Assembly (NCBI GenBank): GCA_035581425.1
Contig: DATJVP010000114.1
Coordinates: forward strand, 1 to 64,000
Reading direction: 5' to 3'
DNA length: 64,000 nucleotides
Source: DASZHJ01 sp035581425
GTDB lineage: Bacteria; Pseudomonadota; Alphaproteobacteria; ATCC43930; CGMCC-115725
In this document: piece after piece, positions 50,678 through 59,963 of the stretch
How the letters are laid out: the number at the start of each line of letters is the position of its first letter
Position numbering within the stretch: the stretch's first letter is position 1
Translations under genes and position numbers: made by a program
The notes under the pieces: model-generated
The model's database searches: none
What the model was told of the DNA's origin: nothing
Seen by the model: only the letters and a program-made list of their open reading frames with translations

Positions 50678-51655
50678 TCAGAGGCCGACGCGTCGCATCA
50701 TCGCCTCGGGATAGCGCGTTCCGGCGGCGGCGCCTACGGGGAAGGCGCGCTCGAGCGCCGCGAGCGTCGCCGCAGAGGGCGCGAGGCTCGCCGCCGCCGC
50801 GTTCTCCTCGAGCCAGCGGCGCTGCTTGGTGCCCGGCAGCGGCACTATGAAGTCGCCCTTGCTCATGACCCAGGCGAGCGCGAGCTGTGCGGGCGTGCAG
50901 CGCTCGCTCGCCGCGAGTTCCTTCAAAGTCGCGACCAGCGCGAGGTTGCGCCGCATGTTCTCGCCCTGGAAGCGCGGCATGTCGCGGCGGCGGTCTTTTG
51001 CGCCGAGCTCCTCGAGATTGTCGATGGTCGCCGTGAGGAAACCGCGGCCGAGCGGACTGTAGGCGACGTAGCCGATGCCGAGCTCGCGACAGGTCTTGAA
51101 GAGCTCGCCTTCGGCTTCGCGGGTCCAGAGCGAATATTCCGTCTGCAGGGCGGCCATTGAATGGGTTGCGTGCGCGCGCCGGAGCGTCGCCGGCGCGGCC
51201 TCGGAAATGCCGAGATGGCGCACCTTCCCCTGACGTACGAGATCGCCGAGCGCGCCCACGGTCTCCTCGATCGGCACGGACGGGTCGACGCGGTGTATGT
51301 AGTAGAGATCGATGACGTCGACACCGAGCCGCTTGAGGCTCGCCTCGCAGCACTGCCGCACATAGTCGGGCTTGCCGTTGGCGCCGGGGCTTCCGTCGGG
51401 ATTGCGGATGTTGCCGAACTTGGTCGCGAGCGCGACCTTGTCGCGCCGCCCCTTGATCGCGCGCCCGACCAGCTCCTCGTTCGTGCCCGCGCCGTAAGCG
51501 TCGGAGGTGTCGACGAGATCGACGCCGAGGTCGATCGCGCGGTGGATCGTCGCGATCGCTTCGGGCTCGCTGGGGTCGCCATAGATCGGCGTCATGCTCA
51601 TGCAGCCGAGCCCGATCGCGCCCACCTCGAGCTTGCCCAGACGACGGCGTTTCAT
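50678..51655 (-). CDS. Aldo/keto reductase (AKR13-like)
   Basis: NADPH-dependent aldo-keto reductase of 325 residues with the TIM-barrel motifs of the family. GLGCMSMTPIYGDPSEPEAI opens it, and the catalytic tetrad is D (LVDTSDAYGAGTNEE), Y (same loop), K (VALATKFGNIRN) and H (YYIHRVDPSVP). The cofactor-binding end is LPGTKQRRWLEEN. It resembles the AKR13/YajO-like reductases of aldehydes. A strong ribosome-binding site (GGGAGGAACAGC) precedes the ATG at 51655. Confidence 0.92.
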   Translation of the reverse strand: MKRRRLGKLEVGAIGLGCMSMTPIYGDPSEPEAIATIHRAIDLGVDLVDTSDAYGAGTNEELVGRAIKGRRDKVALATKFGNIRNPDGSPGANGKPDYVRQCCEASLKRLGVDVIDLYYIHRVDPSVPIEETVGALGDLVRQGKVRHLGISEAAPATLRRAHATHSMAALQTEYSLWTREAEGELFKTCRELGIGYVAYSPLGRGFLTATIDNLEELGAKDRRRDMPRFQGENMRRNLALVATLKELAASERCTPAQLALAWVMSKGDFIVPLPGTKQRRWLEENAAAASLAPSAATLAALERAFPVGAAAGTRYPEAMMRRVGL

Positions 51656-51842
51656 GCTGTTCCTCCCTTGGCCTCGCTGATTCCAAGCCGGTTTTACCAC
51701 CGCCGCGCCGGAAGAGCACGTTACGTTCGGGCGCGCGCGGCCGGGCCGCGCTGGTTTTGCCCGCGGCGGGGCCATGCTCCCAGCGTTGACAGCGATTCCG
51801 GCGGCTCGCTAGTGTGCGGCCCGCGCGGAAGGAGCCGCAAAC

Positions 51843-52394
51843 ATGGACGCCATCGACCTCTTGCTGGGACGCGTGTCGCCGGCGCAGCTCGCCGAGCCGG
51901 GGCCCGGCTCGGATCAGCTCCAGAAGATTCTGGCGGCGGCGGCTCGCGCGCCGGACCACGGCAAGATGCAACCCTGGCGCTTTCTGGTGATCGAGGGGCC
52001 GGCGCGCGAGCGCTTGGGCGAGCTGATGGCGCAGTCGCTCTTGCGACGCGAGCCCGAGGCCCCGGCGGGGAAGATCGATTCCGAGCGAAAGAAGGCGCTG
52101 CGCTCGCCCCTCGTCGTCGTGGTCGCTGCGGCAGTCAAGGAGAATCCCAAGGTTCCGGACGTCGAGCAGATCGTCGCCGCGGGCGCCGCCTGTCAGAGCA
52201 TGCTGCTCGCGGCGCACGCGCTGGGTTTCGGCGGGTTCTGGCGTACGGGTCCCATCGCCTACGATGCCGAGGTGAAGCGCGCGCTCGGCTTTGCCGATGG
52301 CGACGCGATCGTCGGCATCATCTATCTCGGGTCGATTGCCGTTGCGGGCGCGCCGAAATCGGCGGAGGTCGCGGCGGTGACACGGCGCTGGTAG
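51843..52394 (+). CDS. Nitroreductase family protein (YdjA-like)
   Basis: FMN-dependent nitroreductase-fold protein of 183 residues, close in size to the compact YdjA type. The FMN-binding N-terminal region AARAPDHGKMQPWRFLVIEG and the central VEQIVAAGAACQSMLLAAHA, followed by GFGGFWRTGP, are diagnostic. YdjA-like proteins reduce nitro or quinone compounds and are usually homodimers. GGAAGGAGCCGC lies before the ATG. It converges on the MFS gene with a 3-bp gap. Confidence 0.9.
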   Translation: MDAIDLLLGRVSPAQLAEPGPGSDQLQKILAAAARAPDHGKMQPWRFLVIEGPARERLGELMAQSLLRREPEAPAGKIDSERKKALRSPLVVVVAAAVKENPKVPDVEQIVAAGAACQSMLLAAHALGFGGFWRTGPIAYDAEVKRALGFADGDAIVGIIYLGSIAVAGAPKSAEVAAVTRRW

Positions 52395-52397
52395 CGC

Positions 52398-53627
52398 CTA
52401 TTCCGCGGGCGCTGCGACCCGTTTCGGCTTGGCGGTCGAGACCGTGAGCAGCGCGAGGAGTGTGACCGCCACCACGGAAATGAAGACGCCGCGCGGCTCG
52501 CCATGGTCCATGAACCAAGCATAGAGCAGCGGCGATATCACGCCGCCGATATTGAAGCCGGTGGTGACGAAGCCGAAGACCTTGCCGAAGGATCCCGGAG
52601 GCGTCACCGCGCGCACGATCATGTCGCGCGAGGGCTGGATCACGCCGTTGAGGAGCCCCGCCAACCCCATCATCAGCACGAGTAGCACGCCGCCGAGATC
52701 CGCCGTGCCGATGACGAGGATGACGGCGGCGCTCGCGGCGAAGCCCAGTGCAGCCACCCGATTGTGATGGTGCGTGCGGTCCGCGACGAAGCCGCCGAGC
52801 AGCACGCCGAGCGCGCTCGAATAGAGGAATGCCGATAGCGCGGTGTTTGCGACCGCGTAGGACGTGCCCCAGAGCGCCCCCAGCGCCACGATCGAGAATC
52901 CCGATATGCCCCCGGTCGCCAGCGAGAGCAGCATGAAGAAAAGGAGATTACGCAGGATTGCCGGCTCGAGGAGCAGCTGCCAGCCCGCGCCGGAGCCGCC
53001 CGAATGGCGCACGGCCTTCTCGCGCGCGGGGGCGACGGCGAGCCGCCGGCGCTGCGTCGCGAGCACCAGCGCGACGACCACTCCCAGCGCCGCCGCCACG
53101 GCAAGGCCGCCGCGCCAGCCCCAGAGGCTCGCGGCGAGCAGCATGAGCGGCGGCGAGCTCGCCGTGCCGAGCAGGCCCGCGAAGGTGTGAATTGAGAATG
53201 CCGCCCCCATGCGCTCGCTCGCGACGGCGCGCGAGAGGATCGAGTAATCCGCGGGGTGATAGACGGTGTTGGCGAGGCCCCCGACCGCAAAACACGCGAC
53301 GAGCGCCCAATAGGAGGGGAGGACCGCCGCGCAGGCGAAGGCGGCAGCCCCAAGGAGCAGGCCGCCGATCAGAAGCCGGCCCGCGCCCCAGCGATCGACC
53401 AGGAAACCCGCCGGTGTCTGCAACGCCGCGGAGACGATGTTGAAGCTCGCGATCGCGATCGCGAGCTGCTGATAGCTGAGGCCGAAATCGTCGCGGATAT
53501 AAACGAAGAGGGGCGGCAGCAACAAAAGATAGATGTGGCTTACGAAATGGCCTGCGCTCACGAGTCCGATCACGGGCGCGTCGCTGCCGACTCGGGGCCT
53601 GCGGAGGCTGTCCGTTGCACTCACCAT
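52398..53627 (-). CDS. MFS transporter
   Basis: Twelve-helix major facilitator transporter, 409 residues. It contains the helix 2-3 loop VDRWGAGRLLIGG, HFVSHIYLLLLPPLFVYIRD in helix 1 and a long central loop. The pattern around HPADYSILSRAVASERMGAA (helix 4) resembles the fosmidomycin-resistance (Fsr)-type exporters. The start at 53627 is chosen because the upstream codons lie in the region carrying the divergent promoter at 53745. The substrate is unknown; drug or metabolite efflux is plausible. Confidence 0.85.
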   Translation of the reverse strand: MVSATDSLRRPRVGSDAPVIGLVSAGHFVSHIYLLLLPPLFVYIRDDFGLSYQQLAIAIASFNIVSAALQTPAGFLVDRWGAGRLLIGGLLLGAAAFACAAVLPSYWALVACFAVGGLANTVYHPADYSILSRAVASERMGAAFSIHTFAGLLGTASSPPLMLLAASLWGWRGGLAVAAALGVVVALVLATQRRRLAVAPAREKAVRHSGGSGAGWQLLLEPAILRNLLFFMLLSLATGGISGFSIVALGALWGTSYAVANTALSAFLYSSALGVLLGGFVADRTHHHNRVAALGFAASAAVILVIGTADLGGVLLVLMMGLAGLLNGVIQPSRDMIVRAVTPPGSFGKVFGFVTTGFNIGGVISPLLYAWFMDHGEPRGVFISVVAVTLLALLTVSTAKPKRVAAPAE

Positions 53628-53744
53628 GGGAACGCAGGATGGGCGATGCCTCGAGAGGGTGCAAGGCACGGATTTTCAATGGCCAATGCCGGGGCTGCAT
53701 GCGTCCGCCGGTCGCGAAAAATCGCGCTTTGCTTTCGCCGAAGG

Positions 53745-53772
53745 TTGCCGTGCCTTCATTTTCACTTAATAT
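53745..53772 (+). promoter_or_regulatory. Sigma-70-type promoter of the autotransporter gene
   Basis: TTGCCG (53745-53750), 16 bp, TAATAT (53767-53772). The match to the alphaproteobacterial housekeeping promoter is good and the autotransporter GTG lies 74 bp downstream. Confidence 0.6.
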
Positions 53773-53845
53773 CGCGAGGGCATGGGAGACCGTGGCGGAC
53801 GCTGCTCGCTGCCAAAGGCGAGTTCCCATGCCCTGGAGGGTCCCA

Positions 53846-56164
53846 GTGACAGAGCGCGCTTCGACGTCCTCCCGCCGCCTTCTGGGCGCCCTGGCACTCG
53901 CGGGGACGCTGCTTTGCGGCGCGATCGTGGCGCCAAGCGGCGCGCGCGCGCAAAACTCGGGCTGCACGCCGGTCAACTATAACGACGGCTGGTACATCGG
54001 CTGCACCTCTGAGGCGACCTGGAGCTACAGCATCGGGCAGATCAAGGCGTCTGCCGCCTGGACCCGCGGCTACACCGGCGCGGGCGTCACGATCGCGATC
54101 TTCGATTCCGGCATCGACGTCGGCGACAACCAGTTCGCGGGACGCATCTCCAAGACGCCGGGCTACGACGCCATCACCGGCAAGGTCGGCGTCACGACCG
54201 ACGACATGTGGCACGGCACTTTCGTCGCGGGCATCATCGCCGCCGACCGCGACGGCACCGGCATGGTCGGCGTCGCCTACGGCGCGCAGCTCCTGCCGAT
54301 CCGCATCGTCAATTCCAACGGCTACATCACATTGAGCGACTCGCAGCTCGCAGCCGGGATCAACTACGCGACCGCCGCCGGCGCCAAGGTCTTCAACAAC
54401 AGTTGGAACTCCTCGCAGACGATCACACGGCTCTCGGCCTCGTATCTCAATTCCGTGATGCCGCAGACGCTCGCGGCCTATAAGGCCGCCGTGCAGGCGG
54501 GTGCCATCATCGTCTTCGCCGCCGGCAACGACAGCTTGAGCCAGCCGGGCTACTACGCAGCGCTCCCGGTCGATTTCTCCTATCTGAAGCCGGGCTGGGT
54601 CGCGGCGGTGGCGACGGATTCGTCGGGCAAGATCTCGGCCTACAGCGACCGCTGCGGCGCGGCCGCGGCTTGGTGTCTCGCGGCTCCCGGAACCAATGTG
54701 ATCTCCGTCTATCAGCGCGGCTACGCTTCCGCGAGCGGTACGTCCTTCGCCGCTCCGGAGATCGCTGGCGCCGCCGCCATCCTCTATCAGGAATTCCCCT
54801 ACCTCACCAATCAGCAGATCCTGCAGATCCTGTTCCAGAGCGCGACCAAGACCGGCATCTACGCGAATCAGGCGATCTACGGACAGGGCCTCCTCAATCT
54901 CGATGCCGCGACCCAGCCTGTCGGCACCGTCACGGTCGCCAAGGGTGCGACCGTCTCAGGCTCGGTCTCGCGCTTGGGCACGACCGGCTCCGTCCTGGGC
55001 CCGGCCTTCGGCCGCGGTCTCATCAATGCGCTGTCGGGCCAGCAGATGATGGTGCTCGATTCCTTCGGCCGCGGCTTCACGATGCCGATGACTGGCATCG
55101 TCAGCGGTGGCAGCAGCTTCGACAGCGTGCGTGCGCTCGGCCTCTTCGGCGGGCGCGACCTCGAGAGCGAGCAGGTCGGCTCGACCCGACTGGATTTCGC
55201 CTTCGCCGCGCAGCAACAGTCCGGCGGCGCCGATGCCCGCTCCGTCCCCGGGAAATTCTACCTGCACAGCGACCTCGGCCCGTCGCGTGCTATCGATCTC
55301 GGCTACAACGTGAGCCCCGCCCTCGCCTTCGGCGTCTACGGCGAGGGCATGCTCGGCCGCGGCGATCTCCCCAACCTCGATGCGGCAGCGAATCCCTATC
55401 TCGACCTCACGGACCGCGGCTGGAGCGCAGCCTATGCGACGGGCGTCTCCGGCGGAGGCAGGCTCAAGCTCGGCGTCTTCGCGGGCCAGGCCAAGTCCTC
55501 CCCGTTCGAGGACGACAGCTACTACGATCCGAGCCGCGATCCCCTCATGGCCGGGATCTACGGCGGCGTGGCGGAGGTTACCGTGCCACTCGGCGACGAA
55601 GTCCGGCTCGGCGTCGACGGCGGCATGATGGTCGAGCAGAACACCGTGCTCGGAAGCATGTCCGAGGGCGCGGTCGCCTTCGGTCAGAACACGCCCACCT
55701 GGTTCGGCGGCTTCACCGCGACCGCGCGGCTTGGCGAGGGCTACTCGCTCTTCGGCGGCGCGCATCTGGGTCTGACGCGGCCATCGATCGCCGCGGGATC
55801 CCTGCTCCAGAGCGCGAGCGCCGTTGCCACCGAGAGCTTCCATCTCGGCGTTGCCAAGGCGCAGGTCTTCGGCGAGCACGATCAGGCGGGTTTCGTGCTC
55901 AGCCAGCCGCTGCGCGCATTCAGCGGGAACGCAACCGTCGCCGTGCCGCAGAGCCGCGACTTCTTCGGCAACATCTCTTACACCTCCGTCAGCTCAGGGC
56001 TCGCGGCAGACGGGCACGAGCTCGATCTCCAGGGCTTCTACAAGACGCCGATCGCACCGGGCGCCTCCTTCGATCTCGGCGCGATGCTCCGCTTCCAGCC
56101 CGATAACGTGAAGTCGGCGATCCCCGACGGCGTCGCGATGGCAGGCCTCAGGGTCAAGTTCTAA
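53846..56164 (+). CDS. Subtilisin-type (S8) serine-protease autotransporter
   Basis: Outer-membrane autotransporter of 772 residues. A signal peptide (to about residue 35, PSGARAQ) is followed by a subtilase domain (about 60-350) with the triad D87 (FDSGIDV), H123 (MWHGTFVAG) and S300 (SGTSFAAPEIAG). From about residue 470 the sequence alternates in strand-like fashion and ends in phenylalanine (AGLRVKF), as expected for a C-terminal beta-barrel. There is very little passenger besides the protease, as in NalP/SphB1-like proteins. The GTG start is supported by GGAGGG 5 nt upstream; an ATG at 53828 would give a less typical start. Confidence 0.88.
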   Translation: MTERASTSSRRLLGALALAGTLLCGAIVAPSGARAQNSGCTPVNYNDGWYIGCTSEATWSYSIGQIKASAAWTRGYTGAGVTIAIFDSGIDVGDNQFAGRISKTPGYDAITGKVGVTTDDMWHGTFVAGIIAADRDGTGMVGVAYGAQLLPIRIVNSNGYITLSDSQLAAGINYATAAGAKVFNNSWNSSQTITRLSASYLNSVMPQTLAAYKAAVQAGAIIVFAAGNDSLSQPGYYAALPVDFSYLKPGWVAAVATDSSGKISAYSDRCGAAAAWCLAAPGTNVISVYQRGYASASGTSFAAPEIAGAAAILYQEFPYLTNQQILQILFQSATKTGIYANQAIYGQGLLNLDAATQPVGTVTVAKGATVSGSVSRLGTTGSVLGPAFGRGLINALSGQQMMVLDSFGRGFTMPMTGIVSGGSSFDSVRALGLFGGRDLESEQVGSTRLDFAFAAQQQSGGADARSVPGKFYLHSDLGPSRAIDLGYNVSPALAFGVYGEGMLGRGDLPNLDAAANPYLDLTDRGWSAAYATGVSGGGRLKLGVFAGQAKSSPFEDDSYYDPSRDPLMAGIYGGVAEVTVPLGDEVRLGVDGGMMVEQNTVLGSMSEGAVAFGQNTPTWFGGFTATARLGEGYSLFGGAHLGLTRPSIAAGSLLQSASAVATESFHLGVAKAQVFGEHDQAGFVLSQPLRAFSGNATVAVPQSRDFFGNISYTSVSSGLAADGHELDLQGFYKTPIAPGASFDLGAMLRFQPDNVKSAIPDGVAMAGLRVKF

Positions 56165-56235
56165 GACGCGCCCCACCGCTGCGGCGAGAGGGACACTCTC
56201 CCGCCTCCCCCGAAAGGGGCTCCAACCTTCCTCCG

Positions 56236-56269
56236 TTGACAGTCACGGCGCTTTGCCAAAGACTTTGGC
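56236..56269 (+). promoter_or_regulatory. Promoter with overlapping perfect palindrome before the ABC operon
   Basis: TTGACA (56236-56241) is a perfect -35 box; AAGACT (56259-56264), 17 bp downstream, is a weak -10. The -10 lies inside the perfect inverted repeat GCCAAAG-A-CTTTGGC (56255-56269), a likely repressor site. The operon's first gene starts 59 bp downstream. Confidence 0.6.
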
Positions 56270-56327
56270 TTGCGCCATGAGCGCGAAGCGAGACCGGCGA
56301 ATACCGGCGGAATCCAGGGGAGGCATT

Positions 56328-57647
56328 ATGACCACGTCACGCAGGACGGTTCTCAAATATTCCGCGGGGCTCGCGGCGCTCAGCGCCTTCGGCCGCCCCG
56401 CCTTTTCGGCGGTTGCGAGCCCGATCCGCATCGGGGTCATCTACGATTTCTCCGGCCCCTTCGCGGCGGCGGGCTCGCAGGCTTGCGCGGTCGGCGCGCA
56501 GACCGCGATCGACCTCGTCAACGAGCGCGGCGGCGTCCTAGGGAAATACAAGGTCGAGGCCGTGAAGGTCGACAGCCAGAGCAAGGCCGACGTCGCCATC
56601 AACGAGGCGGAGCGGCTCATCAGCCAGGAGAAGCTCGACATCGTCCTCGGCGTCTATTCGAGCGCGCATGCGGTGCCGCTCGCCGAAAAGCTCGAGCAGG
56701 CGAAGAAGATCCTGTGGATCACGACGGCGATCTCCTCTGCGGTCTTCAAGGGCAAGAACCGCCAATACGTCTTCCGCACCAACGTTCATTCCGACCAATA
56801 CGGCGAGGCCGCCGCCAAATTCGTCGGCGATAACGCCAAGGCGAAGCTCGGCCTGGAGCCCAAAGACGCGAAGGTCGCAATCATCCACGAGGACGGACCC
56901 TACGGCGTGGGCTGCGCGGAGGCCGGCGAAAGAGTCTCCAAGGAGCTCGGTATACAGGTCGTGCTCAAGGAGGCCTATTCCGTGACGACCGCCGATCTCT
57001 CTTCGCTCGTCACCAAGCTCCGGCGCGCTCGGGCGGACGCGATCTTCCACGCCGGCTACAACCCGGACATCACGCTCTTCCTGCGCCAATCGCGCGAGGC
57101 CGGCCTCAAGTTCAAGGTGCTGATCGGCCAAGGCGCGGGCTACAGCCAGCTCGACAAGCTGCGTGCGACCTTCAAATCCGATATCGACTACTTCTGCAAT
57201 TGCGACCCCGCCGCGGGACAGCTCATCAATCCTTCCGTTATGGGTCCCGGCGTCGGCGATCTCCTGAAGATCATGGTCGAGCGCTTCGTCAAGGAGACCA
57301 ACATCAAGGATGTGCCGCCGCATTGCTCCATGGGCTTCGGCGGCACTTGGACCCTGCTGAATAATGTGATGCCGGTCGCGATCGAGAAGTTCGGCGGCGT
57401 CGATCCCGAGGCAATCCGCAAGGCCGCGCTCGAGGTCGACATCCCCCAGGGCGGCACGGTGCAGGGCTTCGGCGTCAAATTCCCAGCACCGGGGACGACG
57501 ATGGCCGGCCAGAACGAGCGGTCGATCTGCGCGACCATGCAGTATTTTCCGACTGCGCCCGAAGAGCGCGTGGTCGGACCCGCGGCTTTCCGCACCTCGG
57601 ACCCCGTCGTGCCCCTTCCGAACACGTCGCCCTATGCGATGACCTGA
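56328..57647 (+). CDS. Branched-chain-type ABC transporter substrate-binding protein
   Basis: Periplasmic binding protein of 439 residues, Leu/Ile/Val-binding fold. A twin-arginine-like signal, TTSRRTVLKYSAGLAALSAF, suggests Tat export. The mature part begins IRIGVIYDFSGPFAAAGSQA and keeps NERGGVLGKYKVEAV, LDIVLGVYSSAHAVPLAEKL and the Tyr-rich ligand cleft. The ATG is supported by GGGGAGG 8 nt upstream. It is followed by livG, F, H and M-type genes in one operon. The ligand could be an amino acid, amide or aromatic acid. The flanking enolase and sugar-isomerase genes suggest a carboxylic acid, but this is inference. Confidence 0.9.
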   Translation: MTTSRRTVLKYSAGLAALSAFGRPAFSAVASPIRIGVIYDFSGPFAAAGSQACAVGAQTAIDLVNERGGVLGKYKVEAVKVDSQSKADVAINEAERLISQEKLDIVLGVYSSAHAVPLAEKLEQAKKILWITTAISSAVFKGKNRQYVFRTNVHSDQYGEAAAKFVGDNAKAKLGLEPKDAKVAIIHEDGPYGVGCAEAGERVSKELGIQVVLKEAYSVTTADLSSLVTKLRRARADAIFHAGYNPDITLFLRQSREAGLKFKVLIGQGAGYSQLDKLRATFKSDIDYFCNCDPAAGQLINPSVMGPGVGDLLKIMVERFVKETNIKDVPPHCSMGFGGTWTLLNNVMPVAIEKFGGVDPEAIRKAALEVDIPQGGTVQGFGVKFPAPGTTMAGQNERSICATMQYFPTAPEERVVGPAAFRTSDPVVPLPNTSPYAMT

Positions 57648-57648
57648 G

Positions 57649-58374
57649 GTGCTCGAGGTCGCGGGACTGTCGAAGCGCTTCGGCGGGTTTTTGGCGGTCA
57701 ACCAACTCTCCTTCGAGGTTCGCGAGGGAGAGATTCTTGGGCTCATCGGTCCCAACGGGTCCGGCAAGAGCACGACCTTCAATTTGATCTCGGGGGCGCT
57801 GCCGCCGTCCACGGGCTCGATCCGCTTCGCGGGACGCGAGATCGGCGGCGAGCCCGCGCATCGTGTCTCGCGCATGGGAATCGCGCGCACCTTCCAAATC
57901 CCGCGGCCCTTCCGCAAGCTCACGATCGGCGAGAACGTGGCACTTGCGGCCTATTACAGCCGCGGCAGCGATGGCAGCCGCGGCGAGGCGATGCGGCATG
58001 CGGAGACGGCCTTGGAGCTGGTGGGGCTCGCGGCCGATGCCGGCGCCACCACCCACGGACTCGGCGCCGCCGCGCTCAAGAAGCTCGAGCTCGCCCGCGC
58101 GCTTGCGAGCGGACCCAAGCTATTGCTGGCGGATGAGAGTCTCGGCGGTCTCGATCACACGGAGATGGAGCGCGCGGCGCACATGCTGCGCGACATCCGC
58201 GATCGCCTCGGCATCACCGTCGTCTGGGTCGAGCACATCATGGGCGTGCTCATGCCGGTGGTGGACCGCGTCATCGTGCTCGATCACGGTGAGAAGATCT
58301 TCGAAGGACGCCCCGACGAGGCCTCGCGGGATCCGCGCGTGATCGAGGTCTATCTCGGTCGAGAGAAGCACTGA
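57649..58374 (+). CDS. ABC transporter ATP-binding protein, LivG-type
   Basis: ATPase of 241 residues. Walker A GPNGSGKSTTFNLISG is at about 34-49. The LivG-type insertion ARTFQIPRPFRKLTIGENVA follows, then the signature region GLGAAALKKLELARALAS (LSGGQ degenerate) and Walker B LLLADESLGGLD. The GTG start lies one base after the substrate-binding protein's stop, so translation is coupled. The degenerate signature motif is common among LivG-like subunits that pair with a canonical LivF. Confidence 0.92.
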   Translation: MLEVAGLSKRFGGFLAVNQLSFEVREGEILGLIGPNGSGKSTTFNLISGALPPSTGSIRFAGREIGGEPAHRVSRMGIARTFQIPRPFRKLTIGENVALAAYYSRGSDGSRGEAMRHAETALELVGLAADAGATTHGLGAAALKKLELARALASGPKLLLADESLGGLDHTEMERAAHMLRDIRDRLGITVVWVEHIMGVLMPVVDRVIVLDHGEKIFEGRPDEASRDPRVIEVYLGREKH

Positions 58375-58380
58375 GGCGCC

Positions 58381-59085
58381 ATGCTGGAGGTCACCGGCTT
58401 ATCCGCGGATTACGGCTCCTTCCGGGCCCTCTTCGAGGTCTCGCTGGGTGTGGAGGCCGGCGAGACGGTGGCGGTGATCGGCCCCAATGGCGCGGGAAAG
58501 ACCACGCTGATGCGGGTGATCTCGGGCCTGCTGCCGCCGCATTCGGGCACTCTCGCCTTCGAGGGGCGCTCGCTCGCGGGGCTCGAGGCACATCGGATCG
58601 TCGAGGCCGGGATCGCGCACGTGCCGGAAAATCGCCGTCTCTTCCCGCGCCTCACCGTCGAGGAGAACCTGCGCATGGGCGCCTACATGTCCTCGGCGCG
58701 AGCGCGGTTCGTCGAGCGCCGCGGCTGGGTCTATGCGCTTTTCCCGCGGCTCGAGGAGCGTCGCAACCAGCTCGCGGGCACGCTCTCCGGCGGCGAGCAG
58801 CAAATGTGCGCGATCGCTCGCGCGCTCATGTCCGAGCCGCGCCTGCTTCTGCTCGACGAGCCCTCTGCGGGCTTGGCGCCGCTGGTGGTGCAGCAGGTCT
58901 TCGACCTCGTCCGGCGTATCCGCGAGGAAGGCTTCACCGTGCTGATCGTCGAGCAGAACGTGCGGCAAGTCCTGGAGCTCGTCGATCGCGCCTATCTCCT
59001 GGAAGCCGGCCGCATCGCGCTCGGCGGCACCGCCGACGAGCTCAAGCGGAGCGACACCGTGCGGCGCTCCTATCTCGGTCTTTGA
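58381..59085 (+). CDS. ABC transporter ATP-binding protein, LivF-type
   Basis: Second ATPase of 234 residues, LivF class. Walker A GPNGAGKTTLMRVISG is near residue 38. The VPENRRLFPRLTVEENLRMG segment is the LivF hallmark. The canonical signature LSGGEQQMCAIARALMSEPR and Walker B LLLLDEPSAGLAP are complete. It probably forms a heterodimer with the LivG-like subunit. It begins 6 bp after livG and ends 23 bp before the permease gene. Confidence 0.93.
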   Translation: MLEVTGLSADYGSFRALFEVSLGVEAGETVAVIGPNGAGKTTLMRVISGLLPPHSGTLAFEGRSLAGLEAHRIVEAGIAHVPENRRLFPRLTVEENLRMGAYMSSARARFVERRGWVYALFPRLEERRNQLAGTLSGGEQQMCAIARALMSEPRLLLLDEPSAGLAPLVVQQVFDLVRRIREEGFTVLIVEQNVRQVLELVDRAYLLEAGRIALGGTADELKRSDTVRRSYLGL

Positions 59086-59108
59086 GCATGGCAGCGGGGG
59101 AGAGATAG

Positions 59109-59963
59109 ATGGACATCTTCCTCCTCGAGGCGGTGCTGAACGGCGTCATGTTCGGAGGGCTGCTGGCCCTGTTGGCGCTCGGGCTCAATCTCATCTTCGG
59201 CGTCATCGATGTCGTCTGGATTTGCTACGCCGAGCTCGTGATGTGCGGGATGTATACGATCTATTGGCTGCACGCGGTCTACGGCGTGCCGTTCCCGCTC
59301 GCGGCCGTCGCCGCGATTCTGCTGGTGGCCCTCCTGGGCGTGCTGCTCCACCGCATCATCATCGAGCCGATCCTGGGCTCCGCGCCCATCAACCAGCTGC
59401 TTGCGACCGGGGGGCTTCTCTTCTTCCTGCAGAGCTTTGCGACGCTGCTCTTCACCACCGACTTCCGTAATGTCGGCATTCATCTGCCATCGCTCGAGCT
59501 CGGCGACATCAATCTCGGCTATGCGCGCATTCTCGCTTTCGCGGTGGCCCTGGTGGGCGCGGCCGCACTCTATTTATTCCTCGCGCGGACCTATCTTGGC
59601 ACCGCGATCCGCGCGATCTCCCAGGATCGCGAGATCATGGGGCTGATGGGTGTCGACCAGCGCCGCATCTATCTCATCACGTCGGCGATCGGCGGCGGGC
59701 TTGCGGGCTTGGCGGCTTGCCTTCTCGTGCTCCAATACGACGTCCATCCCTTCGTCGGCCTCTCCTTCGGCCCCATTACCTTCATGATCTGCGTGCTGGG
59801 CGGGCTCGGCAACATGATCGGCGGCGTGATCGCGGCATTCATCATGGCGCAGATCATCGCGATCGGCGGCTACGAGCTCTCGGTCGAGTACTCGGAGGTC
59901 CTGGCCTTCCTGGTATTCATCGTGCTGATCATGGTCCGGCCGCAGGGGATATTAGGCAAATGA
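59109..59963 (+). CDS. ABC transporter permease, LivH-type
   Basis: Inner-membrane permease of 284 residues with about eight helices. The first helix, FLLEAVLNGVMFGGLLALLA, is followed by GLNLIFGVIDVVWICYAELV; the usual INxAHG motif is replaced by IDVVWICYAE, an unusual variant. The cytoplasmic coupling loop contains AISQDREIMGLMGVDQRRIY. GGGGGAGAGA precedes the ATG. The TGA overlaps the next ATG (ATGA). Confidence 0.92.
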   Translation: MDIFLLEAVLNGVMFGGLLALLALGLNLIFGVIDVVWICYAELVMCGMYTIYWLHAVYGVPFPLAAVAAILLVALLGVLLHRIIIEPILGSAPINQLLATGGLLFFLQSFATLLFTTDFRNVGIHLPSLELGDINLGYARILAFAVALVGAAALYLFLARTYLGTAIRAISQDREIMGLMGVDQRRIYLITSAIGGGLAGLAACLLVLQYDVHPFVGLSFGPITFMICVLGGLGNMIGGVIAAFIMAQIIAIGGYELSVEYSEVLAFLVFIVLIMVRPQGILGK

